IMG/VR virus record: IMGVR_UViG_3300031624_000011 | Location: 1 to 26,896 of that record | Direction: 5' to 3' (one strand) | Length of the DNA: 26,896 bases | Source: a virus | In this document: piece after piece, positions 6,975 through 13,920 of the stretch | Numbering within the stretch: the stretch's first letter is position 1 | Layout of the letters: each line of letters begins with the position of its first letter | Notes under the pieces: model-generated | What the model saw: only the letters and a program-made list of their open reading frames with translations | What the model was told of the DNA's origin: nothing | Databases searched by the model: none | Translations under genes and position numbers: made by a program

Positions 6975-7679
6975 TTACCCCTCCTTTATCTGTTCTACTG
7001 CTTCGGGGTTAGTTAGTATTAAAGAACCTATTCCTATTTCTTTACATCCCAAATCATAAAGTTCCCACATGTCGGTAATATGCGTCATAGAACACCCTGC
7101 CACATTCAATCCCTCATGATTAAATTTCTTAATAAATTCCCAATTTTTTTGCTTAGCTGCTTTACCTGACCAACCACCTAAATATTTTCCTGGCACAGAA
7201 TTCATTCTTATACCTACAACATTATCCAAATCATATTCATAGGGATCTTGATTACAATTAAGTTTTAAATATAATGGGTAATTAGATTTAGGTATTACTC
7301 TATTGTTAAAACTTTTAACATTAGGACATGAAAAATTTAACTCTATTCCAGCTGGGTTTAAATCTGATATCTCAAGGTGTTCAATCATATCTTCTATCTG
7401 CCAATCATAACCAGCAATAGAAACTATTATATTTGATATATTATACATAGAATTATCATAAAACGTATAATCTAATAACCAATTAAAAAACCCAATATTA
7501 TGTAACCCAACCCTATTCCATACAGTATCATTGTATTTAAAAATAGCAAAAGGCATACCTAATTTCTTGTCCCAAGTTAAAGTTCTAGTAACTCTAGAAA
7601 AATTAGGAAAATTATATTTCTTATGCCAATCATATCCAAAACCATACCCCATAACTGATGCTGAATAAAAAAATTTCAT
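6975..7679 (-). CDS. dihydroorotate-dehydrogenase-like FMN-binding TIM-barrel protein (short form)
   Basis: 234 aa, against about 300-310 for cellular class 1 dihydroorotate dehydrogenases. Recognisable pieces in order: TRTLTWDKK (about 31-39), NRVGLHNIGF (55-64), VSIAGYDW (86-93), IELNFSCPN (112-120, the hallmark substrate-loop motif), LYLKLN (136-141), GGWSGKAAK (168-176, cf. GGLSG), and the last beta-alpha units VAGCSMTHITDMWELYDLGCKEIGIGSL (about 193-220). The order matches the family, with shortened loops. The cellular enzyme oxidises dihydroorotate in pyrimidine synthesis. The standard NGGI/GGI phosphate-binding stretch is altered, so the substrate may differ or activity may be lost. 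Confidence 0.7.
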   Translation of the reverse strand: MKFFYSASVMGYGFGYDWHKKYNFPNFSRVTRTLTWDKKLGMPFAIFKYNDTVWNRVGLHNIGFFNWLLDYTFYDNSMYNISNIIVSIAGYDWQIEDMIEHLEISDLNPAGIELNFSCPNVKSFNNRVIPKSNYPLYLKLNCNQDPYEYDLDNVVGIRMNSVPGKYLGGWSGKAAKQKNWEFIKKFNHEGLNVAGCSMTHITDMWELYDLGCKEIGIGSLILTNPEAVEQIKEG

Positions 7680-7681
7680 AA

Positions 7682-7789
7682 TTAATAATCCTTAAATTTT
7701 TTAACAACTTCTTTAGTATTAGGAATATAAATAACTTTGTACCCTATATAACCAATTAATAATAATATAAATAATTGTAATAAAACCAT
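7682..7789 (-). CDS. membrane miniprotein, 35 aa
   Basis: From ATG 7789: a hydrophobic stretch (LLQLFILLLIGYIGYKVIYI) followed by a basic tail (KEVVKKFKDY). The upstream gene ends at 7791, so translation is probably coupled. No homologue recognised; the single membrane helix is clear. Confidence 0.45.
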   Translation of the reverse strand: MVLLQLFILLLIGYIGYKVIYIPNTKEVVKKFKDY

Positions 7790-7790
7790 T

Positions 7791-8099
7791 TTATTTAGTT
7801 ACTCCATTAAATAACTGCGTTATGTTACCCACACATTTTTCACACAACAACGCTGTACCACTCATTATAATACAACCACCATTTCCAACATATAACTTTA
7901 AATATTTATTATTTTTCGCCTCACATAAATCACAAGCCATTTCTTTACCTGCCACATGTTCTACTATATCAAATTTTACAATATTAAAACGTGGTCGGCC
8001 TTCAATATCTTCCAAATGCCTTGTATTTTCTATTTCTCCAGGCACGTAAAATTCTATAGGTGGTGTGTATTCAAATGTATATGTTTTTTCACTACACAT
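7791..8099 (-). CDS. hypothetical protein with two CxxC motifs, 102 aa
   Basis: AAGGAG lies before ATG 8099, so the N-terminus is MCSEKTYTFEYTPP. CDLC (about residue 57) and CEKC (about residue 90) could form a zinc site; the segment between has LKLYVGNGGCIIMSG. No family recognised. Confidence 0.65.
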   Translation of the reverse strand: MCSEKTYTFEYTPPIEFYVPGEIENTRHLEDIEGRPRFNIVKFDIVEHVAGKEMACDLCEAKNNKYLKLYVGNGGCIIMSGTALLCEKCVGNITQLFNGVTK

Positions 8100-8119
8100 T
8101 ATTGCTCTCCTTTTACTAA

Positions 8120-8296
8120 TTACTCTGTTAAATCTCCTCCACAAACAGCACATTTATATTTCTCACCAAACTCAACGTTTTCAATCCGTTGAATTACTCC
8201 ACACTTCACACATTTAAAAGGTTTTCCTTTCTTTGTAGCATATTCCCTTTCGTCCGCCGGTTCCAGCCTTCCATTAGCTTTTTTCAAGATATCCAT
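8120..8296 (-). CDS. zinc-ribbon miniprotein, 58 aa
   Basis: Start at ATG 8296 after GAGGAGG. Encodes MDILKKANGRLEPADERE and a Cys4 ribbon: CVKCG and CAVCGG, 17 residues between the knuckles. One of at least five zinc-ribbon miniproteins in this operon. Function unknown. Confidence 0.65.
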   Translation of the reverse strand: MDILKKANGRLEPADEREYATKKGKPFKCVKCGVIQRIENVEFGEKYKCAVCGGDLTE

Positions 8297-8324
8297 TACG
8301 ATAACACCTCCTCTATAATAGGGT

Positions 8325-8813
8325 TTATTCCGGCATAAAATCAAAAAAGGCCGGTTCTTTAGATAAATATTCACTTATTCTTCCTTGTCCTTTTGCAAAC
8401 ACATCACAATCTTTGAAATATCTATATTTAGGTATGTCTCCATATCTTTTTAATCTTTCATTAATAATTTTGTTAGCAAAACCACCTTCAAACATCATTT
8501 TCCTAAACTGTGAGTCAGAGCAATTGTTTCTCAACCATCTTAAATAACCACTTCGCATCAATTCCCAAATAATTTCATCTTTTTTTTCTAAAAAATTATC
8601 TTGAACAACAATATAAATAACTCTCCATCCTTTATAAGTCTTTTTTAATGCTGTATTAATGAGTTTATAATCTTTTCTATGCATAGTACATACAACTACT
8701 CCAAAAGTATCTATTATAAAAAGATTGGCTACATTTTTTATTAATTCCATCGTTTTATATTCAACTTGTAAAGCAATTAATGTGGCATTTAAATTGGCTT
8801 CTAATACATTCAT
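8325..8813 (-). CDS. hypothetical protein, 162 aa
   Basis: Mixed alpha/beta protein; a hydrophobic beta run NLFIIDTFGVVVCTM (about residues 30-45) and a basic aromatic C-terminal half (RRWLRNN-like, RYFKDCDVF). GGGGA precedes ATG 8813, which lies four bases from the stop of the ClpA-like gene, so the two are probably translated together. Not recognised. Confidence 0.65.
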   Translation of the reverse strand: MNVLEANLNATLIALQVEYKTMELIKNVANLFIIDTFGVVVCTMHRKDYKLINTALKKTYKGWRVIYIVVQDNFLEKKDEIIWELMRSGYLRWLRNNCSDSQFRKMMFEGGFANKIINERLKRYGDIPKYRYFKDCDVFAKGQGRISEYLSKEPAFFDFMPE

Positions 8814-8816
8814 TTT

Positions 8817-10787
8817 TTAATCCCCTGTTAAATTATCTTCTGCCTCTTTATATTGATCAGACATATAAAAAGGAGCATCATCTATTTTTTGTTCTATGTT
8901 AAAAATTACTTTCTCTTTATCAAGACCTACATAAATATTAACATCTCTTATATCCTCAGAAAGTAATTTTTGAGCTAAAGGTGTAGATATTGTTTTTTCT
9001 ATAGTTCTTTTTAAAGGTCTGGCACCATACTGCTCATCAATTCCCTTTTTATAAATAAACTCTTTAATTTTATCATCAAACTTCAATTCTACATCTTTAT
9101 AATCAGTATCATTGTTTTTCAAATTATCATTTAGTTTATACAATTCAATATCTATAATCTTCATATAATCTTTCTTAACAAGAGATTTAAAATAAATAAT
9201 ATTATCGAGTCTATTAAGAAATTCTGGTTTAAATTTATTTTTAAGTGCTTTACTTATAACACTATCTCTTTTATCATCAGTAATTTTAGCCACATCACCA
9301 AAACCAATAGTTTTACCAATATCACCAACTTCTCTAACACCAACATTAGATGTTAAAACAACAACAGCATCTTTAAAAGAAACTGGATTTCCTTTACCAT
9401 CCGTTAATCGGCCTTCCTCAAGTATTTGTAATAACAATTCATGTACTTTAGAACTTGCTTTTTCTACTTCATCAAAAACAACTATAGTAAAGGGATTAGT
9501 TATTAAAGCATTGGTTAAAATACCACCACTATCATGACCTATATAACCAGCTGGCGCTCCAATTAATTTAGCATATTCATGATCAGATGAATATTCTGAA
9601 CAGTCTATCGTGATCATGTTATCTCTACCTTTAATTAATTCATCAGCTAATACTTTGGTTGCAAATGTTTTTCCAATACCGGTCTGACCAGCAAATAGAA
9701 ATGACCCAATCGGTCTGTATGGATCTTTTAAGCCAACACTAGCTCTTTGAATTGCTTGTGTTAGATTATCTACAGCTTTGTCTTGTCCAATCAAAAACAC
9801 CTTCATATTATCACCAAGTTTTAATAATTCTTTTTTAGGCACATCCTTAAATTTCTTCTGAGACTTTTTTTTCATATATTGGCTCATAGAACCAGCATCA
9901 GTAGATTTTATACCACAACCATTATGTCTATTATCAGTTTTCGGCTGTCTTTCTGATTGATCAGAAAGTTCCTGCGCTCTCTCATAAGTTAAAAAAGAAT
10001 TACATGAACGGCATAATTGATAAAGCTCATTCATAAGAATAGGTGGAGCAACTCTTGCTGGCACACCTAAACTATCCAAATAACTAAATAATTCTTCAAA
10101 ATCTATTATACATTTAGATACTACGTACGCATTAAAACTTGTTCTGTTATGAAAATATCTTTGTTTTAAAATAATATCTCCATCTTGTTCATTAAATTTT
10201 TTAACATTAATATATTTATTTATTCTTTTCCACCATTTCTGTGTAATAGTATTATCTAAATCTTCAACTGTTTTATTAACATCTTCTTTAGATTGTTTAC
10301 TTTCTTTATCTTCATCTTCCTCGATAAATTTTTTATGTTCTTCTTCAAATGTCTCTTGGAGTTTACTTATATCTTCATAATAAGAAACCCCCCAATATTT
10401 ATTCTCCGTTAGAAGTTTTTCACCCACTTTTAACTTACCGTCTTTAATTTTAATAACAAAATTTTTATTCAAAATTAAATTATCAGGATCGAGAAGTGTA
10501 TTTATATCTATTATACATGCCATTAATTCTTCTCTAACTTTAAGTAAATCCGGCGGATCATCCATCTGTTGATTAATATGATGTAAAAGTTGATTTATAT
10601 TAGCCACACAAGTAGCAATAATAAAATCCTCATAATAACTCTTAGTAATTTGACCTTTTTCTTTAGCCAAATATGCTAATTTATCTTCAATTTCATTTAC
10701 AGGTATTTTTAAAATTAGAACTTCAAAACCAGCTTCTTCTAAATATTTTTTAAAAACAGAATAATCGCCGCTATCTTTTTTAGACAT
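8817..10787 (-). CDS. single-module ClpA/ClpC-like AAA+ unfoldase with a novel N-terminal region
   Basis: 656 aa. The C-terminal half (about 325-625) is a class I Clp D2-type module: GQDKAV, GSFLFAGQTGIGKT (Walker A 367-374), IVVFDEVEK (Walker B, D439-E440), EGRLTDGKG, NRLDNII (arginine finger near 526) and GARPLKR sensor 2 (589-595). TIGFGD (493-498) sits where ClpA/ClpC/ClpX carry the ClpP-docking IGL/IGF/LGF loop, so it may feed host ClpP. It lacks the Clp N-domain and the D1 module. Residues 1-325 are unlike any Clp N-terminus I know and include a possible Cys/His zinc site (CRSC at 259-262 with H288/C291). Likely role: unfolding specific proteins for ClpP (inference). Confidence 0.85.
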   Translation of the reverse strand: MSKKDSGDYSVFKKYLEEAGFEVLILKIPVNEIEDKLAYLAKEKGQITKSYYEDFIIATCVANINQLLHHINQQMDDPPDLLKVREELMACIIDINTLLDPDNLILNKNFVIKIKDGKLKVGEKLLTENKYWGVSYYEDISKLQETFEEEHKKFIEEDEDKESKQSKEDVNKTVEDLDNTITQKWWKRINKYINVKKFNEQDGDIILKQRYFHNRTSFNAYVVSKCIIDFEELFSYLDSLGVPARVAPPILMNELYQLCRSCNSFLTYERAQELSDQSERQPKTDNRHNGCGIKSTDAGSMSQYMKKKSQKKFKDVPKKELLKLGDNMKVFLIGQDKAVDNLTQAIQRASVGLKDPYRPIGSFLFAGQTGIGKTFATKVLADELIKGRDNMITIDCSEYSSDHEYAKLIGAPAGYIGHDSGGILTNALITNPFTIVVFDEVEKASSKVHELLLQILEEGRLTDGKGNPVSFKDAVVVLTSNVGVREVGDIGKTIGFGDVAKITDDKRDSVISKALKNKFKPEFLNRLDNIIYFKSLVKKDYMKIIDIELYKLNDNLKNNDTDYKDVELKFDDKIKEFIYKKGIDEQYGARPLKRTIEKTISTPLAQKLLSEDIRDVNIYVGLDKEKVIFNIEQKIDDAPFYMSDQYKEAEDNLTGD

Positions 10788-10814
10788 AATATATTCTCCT
10801 ATATATTTTAACTG

Positions 10815-11738
10815 TTAACTAATTTTATTTTTTTTATATAAATCATTACCATACTGTATAACTGAAACGGCTTGGTCATGTGTTAATGTATTAACATCAG
10901 GGACACTTCCCAATACTTGCTGAGCAAGATCTTCATATTTATAACCCCTCATATCATATAAACTTTGAATGGCTATCTTCTGAACATCACTTATACTATC
11001 AACACTTGGTGTTTCTGTTGTTGTAGATACAGGCGCAGATACAGTAAGAGGTTCTTTCACCGACGGAAGCGGTGCTTTACCCATAATAGGAGCACCATTA
11101 AGAGGGGCACCATGTATAGGTTCTGGAATCTTAGGTATTGATTCATTATGTCTCAGCGGTTCAGGTGTTGATTGCACCATAGTAGTGGTTGGGGGAACCT
11201 GTTGTATATTCATTTCCTGAACTATTGGCGGCTTGCTCGTTGCAAGCACTGGTGGGGATGTGACAACTGGCGGTCCAGTTGGTTTAGATGGTGCTGGCGG
11301 TAATTCCTGTACCGGAAGCGCTGCCACTGGTTTCGGACCAGGCATTCCTGTATCAGTAGGAGTAGTAGTAATTTCATTATCATCATCTAGATATAAACCA
11401 ACACCCCATCTTCTACAAGCATTTACAAGTGCTTTAGAATATGCTGATTTAAAAGAACTTCCAGGTTCTCCACCAGCATCTTTATGCCCACCAAAACCCT
11501 CATGCCAAAACCATGTTTTGGATTCAGGATCTAATACTAATACTTTAACTCTAACAATAACAGTACCATCTGCAAAAGCATCCTGAAATCTAACTTCTGT
11601 ACACCAATTACCTTGAAATAGCCTATTCATTCTATCAGTTACATCATTGGCAGCGACATACGGATACCTTCCACCTCTTCCTGGTCTCGTAGCCACATTA
11701 AATTTGTCATAAAAACCGTTAAAAATTATCTCATCCAT
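10815..11738 (-). CDS. Rad52/Rad22-family single-strand annealing protein
   Basis: 307 aa. Residues about 8-120 carry the Rad52 core: GGRYPYVAANDVTDRMN, FQGNWCTEV, TVIVRVKVLV, WHEGFGGH, then SSFKSAYSKALVNACRRWGVGLYLDD, the hallmark helix. A Pro-rich disordered linker (about 128-240) joins a small helical C-terminal domain (about 245-300, ISDVQKIAIQSLYDM) of the type found in phage annealing proteins for partner (SSB) contact. It anneals complementary single strands in phage recombination and replication. GGAG precedes ATG 11738, and a strong promoter lies 35 bases upstream; it is the first gene of the long operon reaching the left edge. Confidence 0.9.
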   Translation of the reverse strand: MDEIIFNGFYDKFNVATRPGRGGRYPYVAANDVTDRMNRLFQGNWCTEVRFQDAFADGTVIVRVKVLVLDPESKTWFWHEGFGGHKDAGGEPGSSFKSAYSKALVNACRRWGVGLYLDDDNEITTTPTDTGMPGPKPVAALPVQELPPAPSKPTGPPVVTSPPVLATSKPPIVQEMNIQQVPPTTTMVQSTPEPLRHNESIPKIPEPIHGAPLNGAPIMGKAPLPSVKEPLTVSAPVSTTTETPSVDSISDVQKIAIQSLYDMRGYKYEDLAQQVLGSVPDVNTLTHDQAVSVIQYGNDLYKKNKIS

Positions 11739-11773
11739 AATAAAAATCTCCTTTTCCTTCGTTCTTAATACTT

Positions 11774-11801
11774 AATATAAGCATTATTTTTCATTTGTCA
11801 A
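11774..11801 (-). promoter_or_regulatory. phage promoter P1 (TTGACA-N16-TATATT)
   Basis: -35 TTGACA at 11796-11801, -10 TATATT at 11774-11779, spacer 16. It shares AAAT after the -35 and TAATGCT before the -10 with six other sites here. Start of transcription is expected near 11767, giving a short leader to the Rad52-like gene. Confidence 0.8.
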
Positions 11802-11812
11802 GTTATTTTATT

Positions 11813-12032
11813 AAAAAATTAATGATAGTGTGCTATTACGCCAAAGGTACCCGCTGGCTGGTTACTACGGGCAGAGGTTTACAGTCCCAACCTAAGCAAC
11901 CCCAAATACCTTGCATCCAGCCGTGAGCTCAGACGGTATTCGGAGCTGCATCTATAGAGGTTTTACCTCTTTAACGGTTCCACTCTTTAAAAGATGGCTG
12001 CTTCTAAGCCAACTTCCTGCCATTAATTTTTT
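11813..12032 (-). ncRNA. structured RNA containing a 23S rRNA GTPase-associated-centre (L11-binding) mimic with a ~140-nt insertion
   Basis: No ORF. RNA read from the minus strand. Positions 12021-11981 match the 23S rRNA GTPase-associated centre (E. coli about 1051-1090), including GUUGGCUUAGAAGCAGCC (helix 43) and UUUAAAGAGUG. Positions 11841-11828 give GCGUAAUAGC-ACAC, the helix 44 loop. Between them, 11842-11980, is an insertion absent from rRNA. It folds as a small hairpin (AGAGGU/ACCUCU) and a 15-bp helix with three G-U pairs (11935-11949 with 11896-11910) whose loop holds GGCUGG, complementary to CCAGCC at 11856-11861 (possible pseudoknot). AU-rich arms at 12022-12032 and 11813-11823 pair perfectly and close the domain; the 3' arm ends in a U-run and could terminate. 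Likely transcribed from P2 behind two small genes. Confidence 0.85.
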
Positions 12033-12046
12033 ATTAATTTTTAATA

Positions 12047-12256
12047 TCAAATGTCATTAGGATATCCGCTAGCTTCTGTCACATTCATTCGCTCTTCTCT
12101 ACAAACACCAGAATGACATATACATTTATATTTTATACATACTAATATTTTTTTTGGAAACACCCCTGGTCCATATTTAGATATATCAACGCTAATTAAA
12201 TTACCGTTTTCTTTACATTCTAGAAACTGTTCCCTAAATGATTTATAATCTTTCAT
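12047..12256 (-). CDS. hypothetical Cys-rich protein, 69 aa
   Basis: Contains five Cys in all, four of them in ILVCIKYKCICHSGVC (about residues 38-53), so possibly a metal-binding knot. Weak ribosome site; it starts one base after the upstream gene ends, so coupling is likely. It is the last protein gene before the rRNA-like RNA in the same predicted transcript. Ends with TGA. Not recognised. Confidence 0.5.
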   Translation of the reverse strand: MKDYKSFREQFLECKENGNLISVDISKYGPGVFPKKILVCIKYKCICHSGVCREERMNVTEASGYPNDI

Positions 12257-12257
12257 A

Positions 12258-12524
12258 TTATTTTCTCGCTATATCTATAGCTTCTTTCAATTCTCTAACA
12301 TGTTTATAACATCTACCCATAAATACCGCAGCCTCTTGATAATCGAGGTGCTTACATTCACCTAATCTACATACTTTGTTATATACATGCATATCAATTT
12401 CTTCTAAAAATTCATCCACTAAAAAATCATCATTTTCACCTGTTACATAACTCATATAATCATCTTTCCAATGAGAAACCATTCTTTCAATCTCCTCCAA
12501 TTCTTTCACAACATTATCTTCCAT
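12258..12524 (-). CDS. hypothetical acidic helical protein, 88 aa
   Basis: Acidic, mostly helical (EELEEIERMVSHWKDD at the start; VRELKEAIDIARK at the end). GAGGAG precedes ATG 12524. Lies just downstream of the amber-anticodon tRNA, in the predicted transcript from P2. Not recognised. Confidence 0.6.
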   Translation of the reverse strand: MEDNVVKELEEIERMVSHWKDDYMSYVTGENDDFLVDEFLEEIDMHVYNKVCRLGECKHLDYQEAAVFMGRCYKHVRELKEAIDIARK

Positions 12525-12549
12525 TTTTTTCTCCTCTTTTCTTTTTTTG

Positions 12550-12621
12550 AGTCCCTGGCGGGAATTGAACCCGCGACACAGTGTTTTAGAGGCACCTGTT
12601 CTACCACTGAACTACAGGGAC
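12550..12621 (-). tRNA. tRNA with CUA anticodon (putative amber suppressor)
   Basis: 72-nt cloverleaf: acceptor GTCCCTG/CAGGGAC, D-stem GTTC/GAAC, T-arm GCGGG-TTCAATT-CCCGC, discriminator U, no encoded CCA. Anticodon loop CTCTAAA puts CTA at 34-36 (U33 present), which reads UAG. The anticodon stem GGTGC/ACACT has a C-A mismatch at 31-39 and a G-U at 27-43. The body resembles the Gln and Asn tRNAs of this window. Amino-acid identity is not determinable by eye. Confidence 0.75.
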
Positions 12622-12629
12622 CTTAATAT

Positions 12630-12657
12630 AATATAATCATTATTTTTAATTTGTCAA
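12630..12657 (-). promoter_or_regulatory. phage promoter P2 (TTGACA-N16-TATATT)
   Basis: -35 at 12652-12657, -10 TATATT at 12630-12635, spacer 16 with the shared AAAT and TAATGAT elements. Expected start is near 12623, right at the 5' end of the amber-anticodon tRNA. It overlaps the 3' end of the glycosylase gene and should drive the tRNA, two small genes and the rRNA-like RNA. Confidence 0.8.
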
Positions 12658-13221
12658 TGGTTTAACACTATATTTATTCCAAATTTCTAAATCCAAATCA
12701 GCAGGTGCTTTACCTAACTTATCCGCATAGTTAAGAAATATAGTTTCCAATTCCAAATATTTTTTCCCTGTAGGTGTAGATTTAGGTGCATCATACCCAA
12801 GTTTTCTTAAAAATTTTAATATATGTGTATCAAGTCCAGCGTATCTAGCATTTTCTCTCGAATGTAATATAAAACACCGTGATGTTTTCATTCCTATATC
12901 ATATATTTTTTCAAGATCAATGGCTGAACAATTTTTTAAATCTAAATTACTATGAGTTAACTCCCACATAGTTCTTGCTTTAGAAGTGTAGCAACCAATA
13001 CCACAAGATTTTAGAATTTTTGGTAAACTTTCTTTGGGTAATCCTCTTATAACAGTAAATGGTAAATAAATATCATTAACTCCTATAAGATTTAAAAATT
13101 TATCACAACATTTTGCGGCTGTGCGGCCGTTTTTACCAGCCGCACAAACCCAAAATAAAATATATTCTTGTAATTCTTTTTCATTTAAATCATAATTCGT
13201 AATAAACTCTGGATTAATCAT
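12646..13221 (-). CDS. HhH-GPD superfamily DNA glycosylase/AP lyase
   Basis: 191 aa. Carries the helix-hairpin-helix and catalytic pair of the HhH-GPD family: LEKIYDIGMKTSRCF (Lys112, lyase-type nucleophile) and GLDTHILKFLRKLGY (Asp131), 19 residues apart as expected for OGG/AGOG/Nth-like enzymes. Such enzymes remove damaged bases (8-oxoguanine most likely) and nick the backbone. No Cys4 iron-sulphur cluster is seen at the C-terminus. The start overlaps the stop of the PTH2-like gene (ATGA). Confidence 0.8.
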   Translation of the reverse strand: MINPEFITNYDLNEKELQEYILFWVCAAGKNGRTAAKCCDKFLNLIGVNDIYLPFTVIRGLPKESLPKILKSCGIGCYTSKARTMWELTHSNLDLKNCSAIDLEKIYDIGMKTSRCFILHSRENARYAGLDTHILKFLRKLGYDAPKSTPTGKKYLELETIFLNYADKLGKAPADLDLEIWNKYSVKPLTN

Positions 13222-13520
13222 AATAACCTCAAACCACTTACCACTTTTTGTTCCTCTTTATCTAGAAAAGTGGCTATAGCAGTTAATTCATTGTTTCTAT
13301 CTGGCTCTCTAAATGGAACCCACCAAGCACCCATAAGATCAAAAATCTCTCCCCAAGATTTTAAATCTTTTTCATCTTCAACTGCTAAATAAATTAATGT
13401 GCCGTTGTTCCAAAATGACAAACGGTCACGAAGTAGATATTCTGCTACCGCATGACCGCCTTGTATTGCTTGTTGAGACTTAGACAGATCCTTACGTATT
13501 AGCACATATAACTTCTCCAT
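13218..13520 (-). CDS. PTH2-like peptidyl-tRNA hydrolase
   Basis: 100 aa from ATG 13520. The N-terminus MEKLYVLIRKDLSKSQQAIQGGHAVAEYLL fits the Pth2 fold (beta strand ending in RKDL, then an (A/Q)QGGHA-type helix). Further matches are VEDEKDLKSWGE and the late TAIATFLDKEE. Pth2 releases peptides from tRNAs that fall off stalled ribosomes. The protein is slightly shorter than archaeal/eukaryotic Pth2 (about 115). The start overlaps the previous gene by 29 bases; a sigma70-like promoter lies inside that gene 20 bases upstream. Confidence 0.7.
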   Translation of the reverse strand: MEKLYVLIRKDLSKSQQAIQGGHAVAEYLLRDRLSFWNNGTLIYLAVEDEKDLKSWGEIFDLMGAWWVPFREPDRNNELTAIATFLDKEEQKVVSGLRLL

Positions 13521-13791
13521 GCTTAGCCATAATCTCCTCAATATATTTTTCATTGGGGAGATTGTCAAGGGCTGGCTTTTCAATTTCCCATCTAAGACGC
13601 CCTCTAAGCTGGCAATATGCAATGTGCTTATGTCTGAATTCATACTTCCTTTTCCAAATCTGCGCTTCTATCTGCCAAAGTGTGTAGTTTTCACGTTTAT
13701 TTAATTTTCTTCTTGGCTTCCAGTATTTAATTTCTTTTGCCAATTTTTTTAATTCACTTTTTAGTTTCGGATACCTCGTTATTTTAGTCAT
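13492..13791 (-). CDS. hypothetical basic protein, 99 aa
   Basis: Very basic and aromatic (KSELKKLAKEIKYWKPRRKLNK, WQIEAQIWKRKYEFRHKH), likely a nucleic-acid-binding helical protein. GGGAGG precedes ATG 13791. Its 3' end overlaps the PTH2-like gene. Not recognised. Confidence 0.6.
   Translation of the reverse strand: MTKITRYPKLKSELKKLAKEIKYWKPRRKLNKRENYTLWQIEAQIWKRKYEFRHKHIAYCQLRGRLRWEIEKPALDNLPNEKYIEEIMAKHGEVICANT
13540..13568 (-). promoter_or_regulatory. possible internal sigma70-type promoter (TTGACA-N17-TATATT)
   Basis: -35 TTGACA at 13563-13568 and -10 TATATT at 13540-13545 with a 17-base spacer, inside the 99-aa ORF and just ahead of the PTH2-like start. It lacks the AAAT and TTAATGNT blocks of the other seven promoters, so it may be fortuitous. 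Confidence 0.45.
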
Positions 13792-13920
13792 TTTTTAGTC
13801 CTCCCATATTTATGAATATAATTTGTTCTAGTTTAATTTCGTCAATTCATAGGAGGAACTATGGAGGTCCGCGAACCTACGGTGGTACTTTTATCTATTT
13901 AAACATAATATACTCCTTAA

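Noticed and set aside
11233-11586. Plus-strand 117-aa ORF
   Set aside because: It is the antisense shadow of the Pro-rich linker of the Rad52-like gene.
11842-11980. Group I intron inside a 23S rRNA fragment
   Set aside because: The insertion is only about 140 nt and I see no P7/P3 core or ORF. The two rRNA loops also sit in a rebuilt local stem, so an added structural domain fits better than a splicing intron.
13861-13902. Plus-strand micro-ORF (13 codons) behind a perfect AGGAGG
   Set aside because: It is too short, no promoter is visible on that strand, and every other gene is on the minus strand. The AGGAGG is probably chance or part of a hairpin.
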